From Syntrophales bacterium (lineage in GTDB: Bacteria; Desulfobacterota; Syntrophia; Syntrophales; UBA5619), in NCBI GenBank assembly GCA_023229765.1, contig JALNYO010000002.1, forward strand, positions 1-64,000: a stretch of DNA of 64,000 nt, read 5' to 3'. A program made the position numbers and the translations under genes. Positions 8,199 to 17,184 of this stretch are shown piece after piece (the stretch's first letter is position 1; each line of letters opens with the position of its first letter). The notes beneath the pieces are model-generated. The model saw nothing but the letters and a program-made list of their open reading frames with translations. It was not told where the DNA came from and did no database searches.

Positions 8199-9320
8199 TT
8201 ATTCGAGACGTTTGTGGAAGCGTTGGATTGCGCCGGCAAAAACGACTATGCCGAGCGTGGCGAGCGCGGCGTACTGCTCCCACAGAACGTCTATTCCCAC
8301 CCCTTTCAGGAAGACGCCGCGGATGATCACCAGAAAATAGCGCAGCGGGTTAAGATATGTCAGCCATTGAACGACAATCGGCATATTCGAGATCGGAAAA
8401 ACAAACCCGGAGAGCATGAAAAACGGCAGCAGAAAGAAAAAGGTCGTCATCATTGCCTGCTGCTGCGTTTTCGAGACCGTCGAGATGAAAAGCCCGATTC
8501 CCAGCGTGCTTAACAGAAAGAGGCAGGCCGCCCCGAAGAGGTCCACAACGCTGCCGGCAAGGGGGATGTCAAACCAGAAAATGGCGAGCGGCGTTATCAC
8601 AACCGCCTGCCCCAGCGCGATGACGATATAAGGGATAGTTTTGCCGATGATCAGTTCGAGCGGCTTGATCGGGGTGACGATCAGCTGCTCCATCGTGCCG
8701 ACCTCCTTTTCCCGGATAATGGCGATCGAGGTGAGCAGCATCGAGATCAGCATGATGATGAAGGCGAGGATGCCGGGGACGAAGAATTTCTGGCTGTCCG
8801 TGTTGGGGTTGTACCAGGTGCGGATGCGGGCGTCTATCCGGCCGTAGGAAAGATCGCGGTTGTAGAGTTCGTGGATCAGTCCGGCGTTGAATCGGTCGAC
8901 AACCGTTGACAGATAAGCGAGCCGGACGGCGGCCATGTTGCTCATCCCGCCATCCGCCAGTACCTGGATATTGGCGGTTTTTCCCCGGCGGATCAAGCTG
9001 CTGAAGTCGGGGGGAATCCGGATTCCGAGGTCGGCTTTGCCATCCAGAAACAGCTTTTCCATATCTATTACAGAGGCGGGGATGCTGGTAATTGTGAAGA
9101 CGCCGCCGGCCGTCAGGGAGTCGAGCAAGAGGCGGCTCTCCCTTGTTTGCGCCTCGTCAATCAGGGAGACGCGGATATTTCTTATATCGTAATTAACCAC
9201 ATAGCCGAAAACCAGAAGCTGGATAAGCGGCGTCATGACGATGATCGAGCGGACCGTCCTGTCGCGGAAAAGCTGAATGAATTCCTTGCGGACCATTTCC
9301 CGGATGCGAAGCCAGCCCAT
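8199..9320 (-). CDS. ABC-2 type permease (YbhR-like)
   Basis: The 373-residue membrane protein has the ABC-2 exporter layout: a cytoplasmic N-terminus (RKEFIQLFRDRTVRSIIV), a first membrane segment at about 25-45, a large extracytoplasmic domain (about 50-175), then five or so membrane segments. The conserved EKEVGTMEQLIVTPIKPLELI loop is the expected coupling helix. It pairs with the next permease (9323-10456); the genes are 2 bp apart. With the HlyD-like protein and two ATPases, the set resembles E. coli ybhGFSR, which exports drugs or cations. The substrate is unknown. Confidence 0.88.
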   Translation of the reverse strand: MGWLRIREMVRKEFIQLFRDRTVRSIIVMTPLIQLLVFGYVVNYDIRNIRVSLIDEAQTRESRLLLDSLTAGGVFTITSIPASVIDMEKLFLDGKADLGIRIPPDFSSLIRRGKTANIQVLADGGMSNMAAVRLAYLSTVVDRFNAGLIHELYNRDLSYGRIDARIRTWYNPNTDSQKFFVPGILAFIIMLISMLLTSIAIIREKEVGTMEQLIVTPIKPLELIIGKTIPYIVIALGQAVVITPLAIFWFDIPLAGSVVDLFGAACLFLLSTLGIGLFISTVSKTQQQAMMTTFFFLLPFFMLSGFVFPISNMPIVVQWLTYLNPLRYFLVIIRGVFLKGVGIDVLWEQYAALATLGIVVFAGAIQRFHKRLE

Positions 9321-9322
9321 CG

Positions 9323-10456
9323 TCAGAACCCCTCTTTCCTTAAAACGAGATAATTGAGCAGCGCCAGCACAAAAGACATGGCAAGCAGAACCAGCAGGTC
9401 GGGCCAGAGGTGGGCAAAGCCAAGGTTTTTCAGATAGATGCCGGAGAGAATGTCGATGTAATAGGTAGCCGGGACGATCTTTGTAACCGCCTGCAGAATT
9501 ACCGGCATGTTGGTTACCGGAAAAACAAAATTGGAAAGGAGGATGGACGGCAGGTAGGTAATCAGGATTGCCGTCTGATTCGCCGTCATCTGCGATTTTG
9601 TCACCGATGAGATCAAGAGCCCCAGAGTGAGCGCGACGGTGATGTAGAGCGAAGAGGCGAGAATCATCAGCCAGAAGCTCGCCTTCATGACGATCCCGAA
9701 GAGCATCTGCCCCATCAGCACCGCGATCAGGACGTCCGTCAAGGCGATAAGAAAGTAGGGGGCGGCCTTGCCGAGGAGAAATTCGCCTGCCCCGATCGGC
9801 AGTGAGCGGATCGTTTCCATTGTCCCGTTTTCATATTCCCGGGCAATGACCAGCGAGGTTAAGAGGGCCGCGACGATAATGACGATGATCGCGATGATGC
9901 CGGGGATGATGAAGTTGCGGCTTTCCATCTCCTCGTTGAACCAGACGCGGATCTGAGGATTGACGGGGGGGTTGATCTTTTGCATCCCGCGCCGGTCGAG
10001 AAAAGCGGCGAGCAGGTTGCCGTTGTAGCGGGCGATAAAGCCGCTGATGTATGAGTTTGATATCCCCGCGAAATTGGGGTCGCTGCCGTCGAGAATCACC
10101 TGCATGGTGGTCTTTCTGTCCGCCCGGAGGTCGGCAGTCCAGCCGACGGGGATGACTATGGCCAAACGCGCCCGGCCGTGGTCGAGGGCATTGATCACCG
10201 CGCTCATGCTGTCCGGAGATTCAACTATCTGAAAATAGGGGCTTGCCTCAAGGCTTCTGATAAAATCGCGGCTCAGATCGGTTTTTTCGCGATCGACAAC
10301 GATCGTTTCGATATTGTTCACGTCGAGGCTGAGCGCGTAACCGAACAGCAGTATCAAGAGCAACGGGATCGCGAAGGCCAGATAGAGGCTGCGGAAATCC
10401 CGGAGCAGATGATAAAACTCCTTGCGGGCGATCGCTGTGATGTTTTTTGTCTTCAT
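9323..10456 (-). CDS. ABC-2 type permease (YbhS-like)
   Basis: This second permease of the exporter has 377 residues. The N-terminal IARKEFYHLLRDFRSLYLAF leads into the first membrane helix, followed by an extracytoplasmic domain and a C-terminal block of about five helices. The coupling loop reads EYENGTMETIRSLPIGAGEF. It shares architecture with the 8199-9320 protein and would form a heterodimer with it. The region directly upstream of ATG 10456 is heptamer repeat, which leaves no recognisable ribosome binding site. The repeat therefore seems to have inserted between this gene and the ATPase gene before it. Confidence 0.88.
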   Translation of the reverse strand: MKTKNITAIARKEFYHLLRDFRSLYLAFAIPLLLILLFGYALSLDVNNIETIVVDREKTDLSRDFIRSLEASPYFQIVESPDSMSAVINALDHGRARLAIVIPVGWTADLRADRKTTMQVILDGSDPNFAGISNSYISGFIARYNGNLLAAFLDRRGMQKINPPVNPQIRVWFNEEMESRNFIIPGIIAIIVIIVAALLTSLVIAREYENGTMETIRSLPIGAGEFLLGKAAPYFLIALTDVLIAVLMGQMLFGIVMKASFWLMILASSLYITVALTLGLLISSVTKSQMTANQTAILITYLPSILLSNFVFPVTNMPVILQAVTKIVPATYYIDILSGIYLKNLGFAHLWPDLLVLLAMSFVLALLNYLVLRKEGF

Positions 10457-10458
10457 AT

Positions 10459-10528
10459 TACGGTTTACGGTTTACGGTTTCCAGTTTCCAGTTTACGGTT
10501 TCCGGTTTCCAGTTTCCGGTTTCCAGTT
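10459..10528. repeat. Heptamer tandem array, arm 1
   Basis: About ten 7-bp units of the type CGGTTTA, CGGTTTC and CAGTTTC lie immediately upstream of a permease start codon. The units are degenerate but strictly in 7-bp phase. The array is related in inverted orientation to the second array at 10641-10736. Confidence 0.85.
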
Positions 10529-10640
10529 GGCTTTTTGTTAGATGCTTTACTTTTCAAGTCAAAACAAAACCTCATGTTCATAATTCATGTGCCGACAGCC
10601 CCGCCTCAATATCTTCAAACCGTTCCATATTTATTGTTTT

Positions 10641-10736
10641 TAACCGTCAACCGTCAACTGTCAACCGTCAACAGTCAACCGTCAACAGTCAACCGTCAAC
10701 CGTTAACCGTTAACCGTCAACTGTCAACCGTCAACC
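10641..10736. repeat. Heptamer tandem array, arm 2
   Basis: About thirteen 7-bp units of the types CCGTCAA, CTGTCAA, CAGTCAA and CCGTTAA. Read on the minus strand they are TTGACGG and TTAACGG, similar to the TTTACGG units of arm 1, so the two arms form a loose inverted repeat around 110 bp of single-copy DNA. The end of the array encodes the last residues (VDG) and the stop codon of the ATPase at 10724. Confidence 0.85.
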
Positions 10737-11491
10737 TGTGGTTTATTCAGCTTTATAAACGCGTCGTTGAGATCTGCATCCGGTTTTTCCGGGCAGGCGC
10801 CGCGGACGATCTCGGCCGGACTGCCCGAGGCGACGATACGTCCCTCGTTGATCAGGACAATGCGGTCGCAGTTGCCGGCCTCGTCCATGTAGTGGGTCGT
10901 CACGAAAACGGTGATTCCCTCGGCGGCGAGCTGGCGGATGAAGTCCCAGAAATGGCGTCGGGAAAGCGGATCGACGCCGGAGGTCGGCTCGTCGAGAAAG
11001 AGAATCCTGGGGCGGTGGAGCAGCGAGCAGCCGAGGGCGAGCCGCTGACGCAAGCCCGGCGGGAGTTCTCTGGTCAGCCGGTTACGCTCTGCGGTGAGCT
11101 GCGTCATTTCAAGAACCCAGGAAATCCGCTGCTCCCATTGCTTTTCGGGCACGCTGTAGATGCCAAGATAGAAACGGATGTTCTCAAATGGGGTCAGATC
11201 TTCGTAGAGGGAGAATTTCTGCGACATGTAGCCGATCGCGTGTTTGATTTCTTCCGTCTGTGTCACGATGTCATAGCCGGCAACGGTTGCTTTTCCCGAG
11301 GTTGGCGCGAGCAGCCCGCAGAGCATGCGGATGGTCGTCGATTTTCCCGAACCGTTCGCCCCGAGGAAGCCGAATATCTCGCCATTGTAAACGGAAAAAG
11401 ATATCCCAGCGACGGCGGTGAACTCGCCGAAGCGCTTTTCCAGCCCTTCCACGATAATCGCCGCTTTGCCGTTATCAACGGAGGTTGTCAT
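10724..11491 (-). CDS. ABC transporter ATP-binding protein (second ATPase)
   Basis: The 255-residue nucleotide-binding subunit has Walker A GANGSGKST, Q-loop MSQKFSLY, a degenerate signature LPPGLRQRLALG in place of LSGG, Walker B RILFLDEPTSGVDP, and an H-loop His in VFVTTHYMDEA. It corresponds to one half of E. coli YbhF, which is a fusion of two such domains; here the halves are separate genes. Its ATG overlaps the stop of the preceding ATPase gene by 4 bp, indicating coupling. The C-terminal VDG and stop codon fall in the heptamer array. It energises the ABC-2 permeases downstream. Confidence 0.92.
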   Translation of the reverse strand: MTTSVDNGKAAIIVEGLEKRFGEFTAVAGISFSVYNGEIFGFLGANGSGKSTTIRMLCGLLAPTSGKATVAGYDIVTQTEEIKHAIGYMSQKFSLYEDLTPFENIRFYLGIYSVPEKQWEQRISWVLEMTQLTAERNRLTRELPPGLRQRLALGCSLLHRPRILFLDEPTSGVDPLSRRHFWDFIRQLAAEGITVFVTTHYMDEAGNCDRIVLINEGRIVASGSPAEIVRGACPEKPDADLNDAFIKLNKPQVDG

Positions 11492-12291
11492 TGCGGCATT
11501 TTCTCCACGTTGAACGCGTTTTGGGCAAGGTCGAGGTCCACCTCCCTGATTTTAGCGATGATCGCCTCTTCGAGGTTGGGGAAACCGCGGCGGATTTCCG
11601 CCGGCGCCGCCGTTTGCAGAAGCTTACCCCGATGCATTAGCCCTATCCTGTCGCACCTTTCGCCCTCATCGAGATAGGCAGTGGAAACGAGGATCGTCAT
11701 CCCTTTGGCCCGCATCCTGCCGAGAATTTCCCAGAATTCCTGACGGGAGACCGGATCGACGCCGTTGGTCGGCTCATCAAGGATCAACAGCCGCGGTTCG
11801 TGAACGAGCACGCAGGCAAGCCCCAGTTTCTGCTTCATGCCGCCGGAGAGCTTTCCCGCCGGCCGGTCGGTGAAGGGCAGCAGGTTCGAAAAGCCGAGGT
11901 AAAGCGCCTTGCGCGCCTTCCTCTCCGCGCCATAAATCCCAAAGATATCCAGAAAAAAATCGATATTCTCTTCGACGGTCAGATCCTGGTAAAGCCCGAA
12001 GCGCTGCGGCATGTAGCCGATGAGATTCTTTATTTTTGCCCGGTCGGAGACGGTATCGAGGCCGTCGATCGTGATGCTGCCGGCCGCCGGTTTGAGCATA
12101 GTTGCCGCCATCCGCAGCAGCGTCGATTTTCCCGCGCCGTCGGAACCCACCAGACCGAAGATGCCCCCGCTTTCGAGCTCCAGCGATACGTCCTGCACTG
12201 CCGCCGTCGCCGCGAAGCGGTACGAGACATGTCTGGCGGAGAACAGGGACGATAAATAGGGCTCTGTCCCTATTTTAGCGCAGGCGGGCAT
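11488..12291 (-). CDS. ABC transporter ATP-binding protein (first ATPase)
   Basis: The 267-residue ATPase has Walker A GSDGAGKST, Q-loop MPQRFGLY, a canonical LSGGMKQKLGLA signature and Walker B LLILDEPTNGVDP. The start ATG at 12291 lies inside the end of the HlyD-like gene (17-bp overlap). With the second ATPase it forms a heterodimer in which only this subunit carries a perfect signature motif, so catalysis may be asymmetric. It belongs to the exporter operon running from 13459 to 7217. Confidence 0.92.
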   Translation of the reverse strand: MPACAKIGTEPYLSSLFSARHVSYRFAATAAVQDVSLELESGGIFGLVGSDGAGKSTLLRMAATMLKPAAGSITIDGLDTVSDRAKIKNLIGYMPQRFGLYQDLTVEENIDFFLDIFGIYGAERKARKALYLGFSNLLPFTDRPAGKLSGGMKQKLGLACVLVHEPRLLILDEPTNGVDPVSRQEFWEILGRMRAKGMTILVSTAYLDEGERCDRIGLMHRGKLLQTAAPAEIRRGFPNLEEAIIAKIREVDLDLAQNAFNVEKMPQ

Positions 12292-13459
12292 CGGCGGGCA
12301 TCCCTGATTTCAATTCCAGGTGGGGATTGGGGATAGAGATCTTTACCAGGTAAACGAGTTTCACCCGCTCCTTCTTGGTCTGGATGATTTTCGGGGTGAA
12401 TTCACCCTCCGGGGAGATGAAAGTTACCGTTCCCGCGAAGGTTTTGCCGGGGAACGTGTCGATGACGACAGCGGCCTTCTGCCCCGGCTTCACCTTGCCG
12501 ATCTCGGTTTCGTCAACGAAGATCTTCAAATCCACCCTCGACAGATCGGCGAGAGTCAGCGCTTCCTCGCCGGGAGAAACCACCTCGCCCGGCTCCACGC
12601 TTCTGCTGGTGACGATGCCCGGTCCGGGCGCCTTCAATTTCGCGTATTCGAGCTGAATCTGCACCTGCGCGAGGGCGGCCTGGGCGGCTTGGGCTGTTGC
12701 TGCTGCCGCCTCAATCTCCTTTTGCGCGGCCTTTATCCGCGGCAGGTTGCTTTTTGCCTGATTCAAGGCGGCTCTGCCCTCTTCCAGCCTCGCCTCGGCG
12801 GCGCGGATCGTTTCGGCGCGGCTTCCTTCGCGGGCAAGATCGTACGTCTCTTTACTGCGTTCGTATTCCGAAAGCGTTGTTTCGTAGCGCAGGCGGACGG
12901 CATCCCGTTCCTTTTCCGAGATCGTTCCCTTCGCAAACAGGGCGTCATAGCGGGCAAGGTTCTTCTTCGCGTCGGCAAGGACGAGGCCCGCGCTCTGCAT
13001 GGCCTGTTTCGCCCGCTCGATATCCTGTTTTCTGGCGCCGGCCCTGATTTCGTCAAGCTGCGCCTTCAGCGCTTGCACCCCCGCTTCGGCGCGGGCGATT
13101 TCGGCGGGGATCGTCGTCTGATAAACCCTCAAAATTGCCTCTGCCTGCTCTCTTCCCTTCAGCGCTTTTTCCCGGGTGGCCTTTGCCTGTTCAAGACGGG
13201 TGATAAACTCCGCCGGCTCCAGTTCGGCCAGAACGTTATCCTTGGCGACGGTCTCCCCCTCGCGCACCGCTACCCGGAGTAACCGTCCTCCCGTCTGAAA
13301 GGATAGGTGGGTCTGAGTCGCCTCAATGGTTCCGGAGTAGAACAGCTCCCCGTCCCGCCCTTTTTTCTGGCCGTAATAGACGAAGACAGCCGCTCCCAAA
13401 AACAGCAGCAGAAAAATAACAATGGCCCGTTTTTTATGAACATTAAACTTCGTTTTCAG
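12275..13459 (-). CDS. HlyD/RND-type membrane fusion protein (YbhG-like)
   Basis: This periplasmic adaptor links the ABC exporter to the outer part of the envelope. It has a biotinyl-lipoyl-like segment (GGRLLRVAVREGETVAKDNV), a long Ala/Glu/Lys-rich coiled-coil hairpin (about residues 90-235) and a beta-barrel with RSVEPGEVVSPGEEAL. A TTG at 13399 would start inside the membrane anchor and leave no anchor. Extending 20 codons to a CTG at 13459 restores a charged N-terminus and hydrophobic helix (KKRAIVIFLLLFLGAAVFV) and places AGGAGG 7 bp upstream, so this rare start is preferred. The first codons overlap sequence also found in the mobile repeats. Confidence 0.85.
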   Translation of the reverse strand: MKTKFNVHKKRAIVIFLLLFLGAAVFVYYGQKKGRDGELFYSGTIEATQTHLSFQTGGRLLRVAVREGETVAKDNVLAELEPAEFITRLEQAKATREKALKGREQAEAILRVYQTTIPAEIARAEAGVQALKAQLDEIRAGARKQDIERAKQAMQSAGLVLADAKKNLARYDALFAKGTISEKERDAVRLRYETTLSEYERSKETYDLAREGSRAETIRAAEARLEEGRAALNQAKSNLPRIKAAQKEIEAAAATAQAAQAALAQVQIQLEYAKLKAPGPGIVTSRSVEPGEVVSPGEEALTLADLSRVDLKIFVDETEIGKVKPGQKAAVVIDTFPGKTFAGTVTFISPEGEFTPKIIQTKKERVKLVYLVKISIPNPHLELKSGMPADARLR

Positions 13460-13474
13460 TTTGACGCCTCCTGT
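13449..13474. repeat. 26-bp sequence shared with the IS1380 remnant at 28115-28140
   Basis: An exact 26-bp match (beginning TTCGTTTTCAGTTTGACG) occurs here and at 28115-28140. On the minus strand it carries AGGAGG and the presumed CTG start in both places: here of the HlyD-like gene, there of an IS1380-type transposase fragment. It suggests that the translation start region of the exporter operon was replaced by mobile DNA. Confidence 0.75.
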
Positions 13475-13503
13475 CCAAAGAGATTATTGTTATTCAATAT
13501 ATG

Positions 13504-13719
13504 GAGGTAATTGCAAAACTCCCCATTCTTGTCATTCCCGCAACGATTCTGAGCGGGAAAGCGGAGCTTAATGTTCATAAAACGAAGTTTAATGTTCATA
13601 ATCTGGTTCTAACTGCTTGAAAAACCATATTATGAACATTAAGCTTCGCTTTCCCGATAGAGACATTATGAACATTAAGCTTCGCTTTCGGGAATGACAA
13701 ATGGTTTTGCAATTGCCTC
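13504..13719. repeat. Palindromic MITE-like repeat, copy C (compound)
   Basis: This largest copy (216 bp) has termini GAGGTAATTGCAAAAC and GTTTTGCAATTGCCTC, flanked by the 4-bp direct repeat TATG (13500-13503 and 13720-13723), which looks like a target-site duplication. It contains two tandem modules ATGAACATTAAGCTTCGC and two inverted counterparts, so it seems to have grown by internal duplication. It sits between the sigma-54 activator 3' end and the exporter operon. Confidence 0.85.
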
Positions 13720-13809
13720 TATGGTATGACTATATCAGCATCCGCATCAGGCTTAAAGAGATTTGATACCGGACATCGGGCAGCGAGGATTTTTGCTTCA
13801 GCATGGGAA

Positions 13810-16800
13810 CTAATCTCCAAACTCGGCCGGCAACGGTTTTTTGATGCCTAATTTTTTCATGCGAAAGAGCAGGGTTGTTGGCTTTACCATCAGGATTGAA
13901 GAAGCACTCTTTGGACCGCTCAGTTTCCAATTTACACTGTGCAGTACCTTTTCGATGTAGTTCCTCTCCATATCCGCCAGCGACACCAAGGGGGAATTCA
14001 CTGTGCCATTGCTGCTGCCTGACGGGTAGGTGAATCCGGAAAAACTGATACTGCCATCCTTTGAGAAAATGATTGCCCTTTCAACGAGATGTTCCAGTTC
14101 CCGTACGTTTCCAGGCCATTGGTAGCCCATGAGTTTATTCAGCTCTTCAGGGATAAGTGGATCGATATTCCGGCTCATCTTTTTACTATACTTTTCAATA
14201 AAATGATTTACGAGAGCCTTGACGTCTGACTTACGTTCTCTCAAGGAGGGAACATGAATGGGGAACACATTAAGGCGATAGAAAAGATCCTGCCGGAAAG
14301 TTCCTTTACTGACTTCCTCAAACAGGTTTTTATTGGTTGCCGCTACGACCCTGAAATCGAGGCGGATGGTTTTGTTGCTTCCAAGCCTTTCAACGGTGCT
14401 CTCTTCCAGAACTCTTAGCAGATTGACCTGTATGTTGAGAGGAAGGTCTCCTATCTCATCGAGAAATATGGTGCCGCCGTCGGCGAGTTCGAACCTGCCT
14501 TTGTGTAATTCGTTTGCTCCGGTGAAAGCCCCCTTTTCATGGCCGAAGAGCTCGCTGACAATCAGTTCTGGCGGGAGCGTTGCGATGTTTACAGTGATGA
14601 AAGGTCCATCCTTCCGACTGCTGCTTTTATGAATGGCCTTTGCCACCAACTCTTTCCCTACCCCTGTCTCTCCCAGAATTAGAACTAAGCTGTCCGTTGG
14701 CGCTACCTGTTGTATCTGGCCCAGCACAGACATGATTCCTGCCGACGTACCGATGATGGTTTGTAAAGGGTTGGCCAAACCCATTTCACGTTTATAGAAA
14801 ATAGTTTCGTTTTCAAATCGATTTTTCATTTCCTTTATCTTTTCATATTCATTGATATTGGAAAGACCCACAGCGATCTGACTGCAAAGAAGCCTCATGT
14901 AGTGGGAATAGTTTTCAGGAAAGGACCCCTGGCCGAGAAGGTTATCGAGATAGAGGTATCCTTGTAAATTATCTCCCATCTTAACGGGCATGCAGACCAT
15001 GGAATTAATGCCTACGGCAAGGAGGTCTCCGTCGGAGATAACATCATTATCCATTTTGCCGGGCATTATCAGCTCATCGCTTTTCCGGGCGGCTTCGGCA
15101 ACAACATTCCTGATTGTTTTTGACTGCTCTGTTTCGAGCAGCAGAGAAGCGAAATTTTTGCTGGCGACAAGTGTTTCTCCAGCGATAGGATCAAAAATAA
15201 AGAAGGCGCTTCGCATAGCCATAGTGAAATCCATGGCCATAGAGAGCACCTTTTCGAGAAAAGCTTTCATGTCCCTGACGGTTCCCAGAGACTCGTTGAC
15301 GCTGATCATTCTCTTTATCATAAGATCAAAGTTTTGCTCGGGGGGCATACTCGCAAGCAAGTCTTGGGGAAACAGATTCCGGTCAATCTTCGAAAAGAGT
15401 GTCCATGCCTTTTTGAGATAGGATTGGGCGAGTTTTGACTGTCCTCTTTTCAGATGTATATTTCCCAAGGCAATCCTGGTCCTTGCAAGTTCAATTTCAG
15501 CGCCGGCCATTTTAAGGTATTTCTCGCTGTTTTTCAGGTCAGCCAGCGCATTGTTTACAGGTTGTTGGCTTCTTTCCATATCACGGAGCGCCTTATAACG
15601 GAGGGCTACCCCCTTCATGTATATGTCATCCCACTGAAGTATCCTTTCGATTTCCGAATCGTAAGTCCATTCGTCATGGATGAAACCCCGTTTCTCAAGA
15701 GCGTCGAGATACTCGAAGTTCCAGGCGCTGTTCTGATGCATCCATCCGACATAGCGAGAATGTTCCACGGCTTTCTTGAGATATTCAAAGGAACGTTCAT
15801 AATTCCCCTGCAAAATGAGGATATAGCCCTTGCACATCTCAACTCGCATCAGAATGTAAGGACCCAAAATATCGTCAGAAAAAGATGATATCCGGTTTAC
15901 ATAGAACTCAGCTTCAGATATTTTTCTAAGTTCAAAGAGGGAATGCATGCTTAGGAGATCGGCATATATGGAAACATGCTGCAGATTGAGGAGATTTGCC
16001 TTGCCCCTTACCGCTTCTATCATACCCATGCCCCGGGCGACATGTCCGCACCTCACGTAACATATTCCCACCCGGGCGCCAGCCTTTAAAATGGCCGCAT
16101 TGTCGCCGAATTCCTCCAGGTTTTCTACCACCTGTTCATAGCGGCGAACGACCTCTGCGAACCTTCCTTTCCAGTGGAGAAACTCACTCATGAGGAGCGT
16201 TGCCTCCTTGAACATCCGGGGGTCGTCTATTCCCTGGGCAAGCCTTTGGGAATCCTTTATATAGCTGAAGGCCTTCCGATGCTGGCCCCCTGCCTGCATA
16301 ACATGGCCAAGAATAAGTTCAATCTTTGCAAGGTATTCCCATTTTTCGTATTTTCGGGCAATCTGCTGCGCCCTGCTCAAAAGGGTCACCTGATCCTGCA
16401 ATGGCATGAGATGCTTTGTGGTCACTATCTTTCCCAGCACGCTGTCAAGATAATCTTTTACATTTGCGATAGAGAGCGATTTTTCCGGGGAGTTTTTGAG
16501 GAAGTAGTCGTAATAAACACCTGCCAGTTCGTAGTCTCTTGAATCAAAAATGATATCGGCAGCGTTCTTTACAATATCCTTATCCTTATCCTTATCACTG
16601 TTGCCCAGCGTTATGTAAAGCGCTGCCAGGACGAGTGTTTTTTCCTTTCCTTCTGAAAGAATATCGTTGTAAAATTCAATCAGTCGCCTTAACGCCTGAG
16701 TCTTCTCTTCTTCCGATACAGAACAATCAAGCAGTATGTCCGGAATGATTCTATTGAGAAAATAGATGCCTTTCCCAAACTCCTCCTTTTCATAAACTAC

Positions 16801-17004
16801 TCCTCTCTTTATGGCCTCTTCCATCACATTCAGGATCTTTACGGTAGACGCTCCGGAAAGGGAGCTTAGTTGGTCGATCGAAACCGGTGAGCTGGCATGT
16901 GCCAGATAGAGGATGATCTCTTTTGCGCTTTTATCAAAGCTCTGCCAAACGCTTATTTGTTTTCCTGCTAATCTGCTATTTTTAGCTATTTGTAGCGCCC
17001 TCAT
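13810..17004 (-). CDS. Sigma-54-dependent activator with TPR-like and GAF sensor regions
   Basis: The protein has 1064 residues, about twice the usual length of the family. An N-terminal winged-helix-like region (about 20-90) is followed by a long all-helical TPR/MalT-like region (about 100-540) and a GAF-type domain (about 560-710). The AAA+ domain has Walker A GETGVGKE near residue 740, the sigma-54 contact GAFTGA, Walker B GGTIFLDEIGD and R-finger LRERKSDV. The C-terminal region carries a Fis-type helix-turn-helix (SASSILMVKPTTLLFRMKKL). The start ATG at 17004 has GGGGAGG 9 bp upstream. It is divergent from the redox operon and is the probable activator of its -24/-12 promoter. Confidence 0.9.
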   Translation of the reverse strand: MRALQIAKNSRLAGKQISVWQSFDKSAKEIILYLAHASSPVSIDQLSSLSGASTVKILNVMEEAIKRGVVYEKEEFGKGIYFLNRIIPDILLDCSVSEEEKTQALRRLIEFYNDILSEGKEKTLVLAALYITLGNSDKDKDKDIVKNAADIIFDSRDYELAGVYYDYFLKNSPEKSLSIANVKDYLDSVLGKIVTTKHLMPLQDQVTLLSRAQQIARKYEKWEYLAKIELILGHVMQAGGQHRKAFSYIKDSQRLAQGIDDPRMFKEATLLMSEFLHWKGRFAEVVRRYEQVVENLEEFGDNAAILKAGARVGICYVRCGHVARGMGMIEAVRGKANLLNLQHVSIYADLLSMHSLFELRKISEAEFYVNRISSFSDDILGPYILMRVEMCKGYILILQGNYERSFEYLKKAVEHSRYVGWMHQNSAWNFEYLDALEKRGFIHDEWTYDSEIERILQWDDIYMKGVALRYKALRDMERSQQPVNNALADLKNSEKYLKMAGAEIELARTRIALGNIHLKRGQSKLAQSYLKKAWTLFSKIDRNLFPQDLLASMPPEQNFDLMIKRMISVNESLGTVRDMKAFLEKVLSMAMDFTMAMRSAFFIFDPIAGETLVASKNFASLLLETEQSKTIRNVVAEAARKSDELIMPGKMDNDVISDGDLLAVGINSMVCMPVKMGDNLQGYLYLDNLLGQGSFPENYSHYMRLLCSQIAVGLSNINEYEKIKEMKNRFENETIFYKREMGLANPLQTIIGTSAGIMSVLGQIQQVAPTDSLVLILGETGVGKELVAKAIHKSSSRKDGPFITVNIATLPPELIVSELFGHEKGAFTGANELHKGRFELADGGTIFLDEIGDLPLNIQVNLLRVLEESTVERLGSNKTIRLDFRVVAATNKNLFEEVSKGTFRQDLFYRLNVFPIHVPSLRERKSDVKALVNHFIEKYSKKMSRNIDPLIPEELNKLMGYQWPGNVRELEHLVERAIIFSKDGSISFSGFTYPSGSSNGTVNSPLVSLADMERNYIEKVLHSVNWKLSGPKSASSILMVKPTTLLFRMKKLGIKKPLPAEFGD

Positions 17005-17066
17005 TTTTATTGACCTCCCCAAACGGGCTGTTTTTTAGAAGCAATGAATGAAATTGTCAACGTATG

Positions 17067-17086
17067 TTTTTCAATATGTTGAAAAA
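17067..17086. promoter_or_regulatory. Palindrome, candidate enhancer site for the sigma-54 activator
   Basis: TTTTTCAA and TTGAAAAA form perfect 8-bp arms around TATG. Outer bases GTATG and CATAC extend the symmetry imperfectly. Its position, about 85 bp upstream of the -24 element and beside the activator gene, fits a binding site for the activator's Fis-type domain. Confidence 0.5.
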
Positions 17087-17168
17087 TATTCAGCATACTG
17101 AGATCAGATTTAGATATGACAAACGAAGAAGTTAATGTTTATCATGTAAAGTCGAACACTTATATAAA

Positions 17169-17184
17169 TGGCACAGCCATTGCT
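17169..17184 (+). promoter_or_regulatory. Sigma-54 promoter of the redox/transport operon
   Basis: TGGCACAGCCATTGCT matches the consensus TGGCACRNNNNTTGCW at every defined position. It lies 121 bp upstream of the first start codon at 17305 and faces it. The neighbouring gene encodes a sigma-54 activator. Confidence 0.85.
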
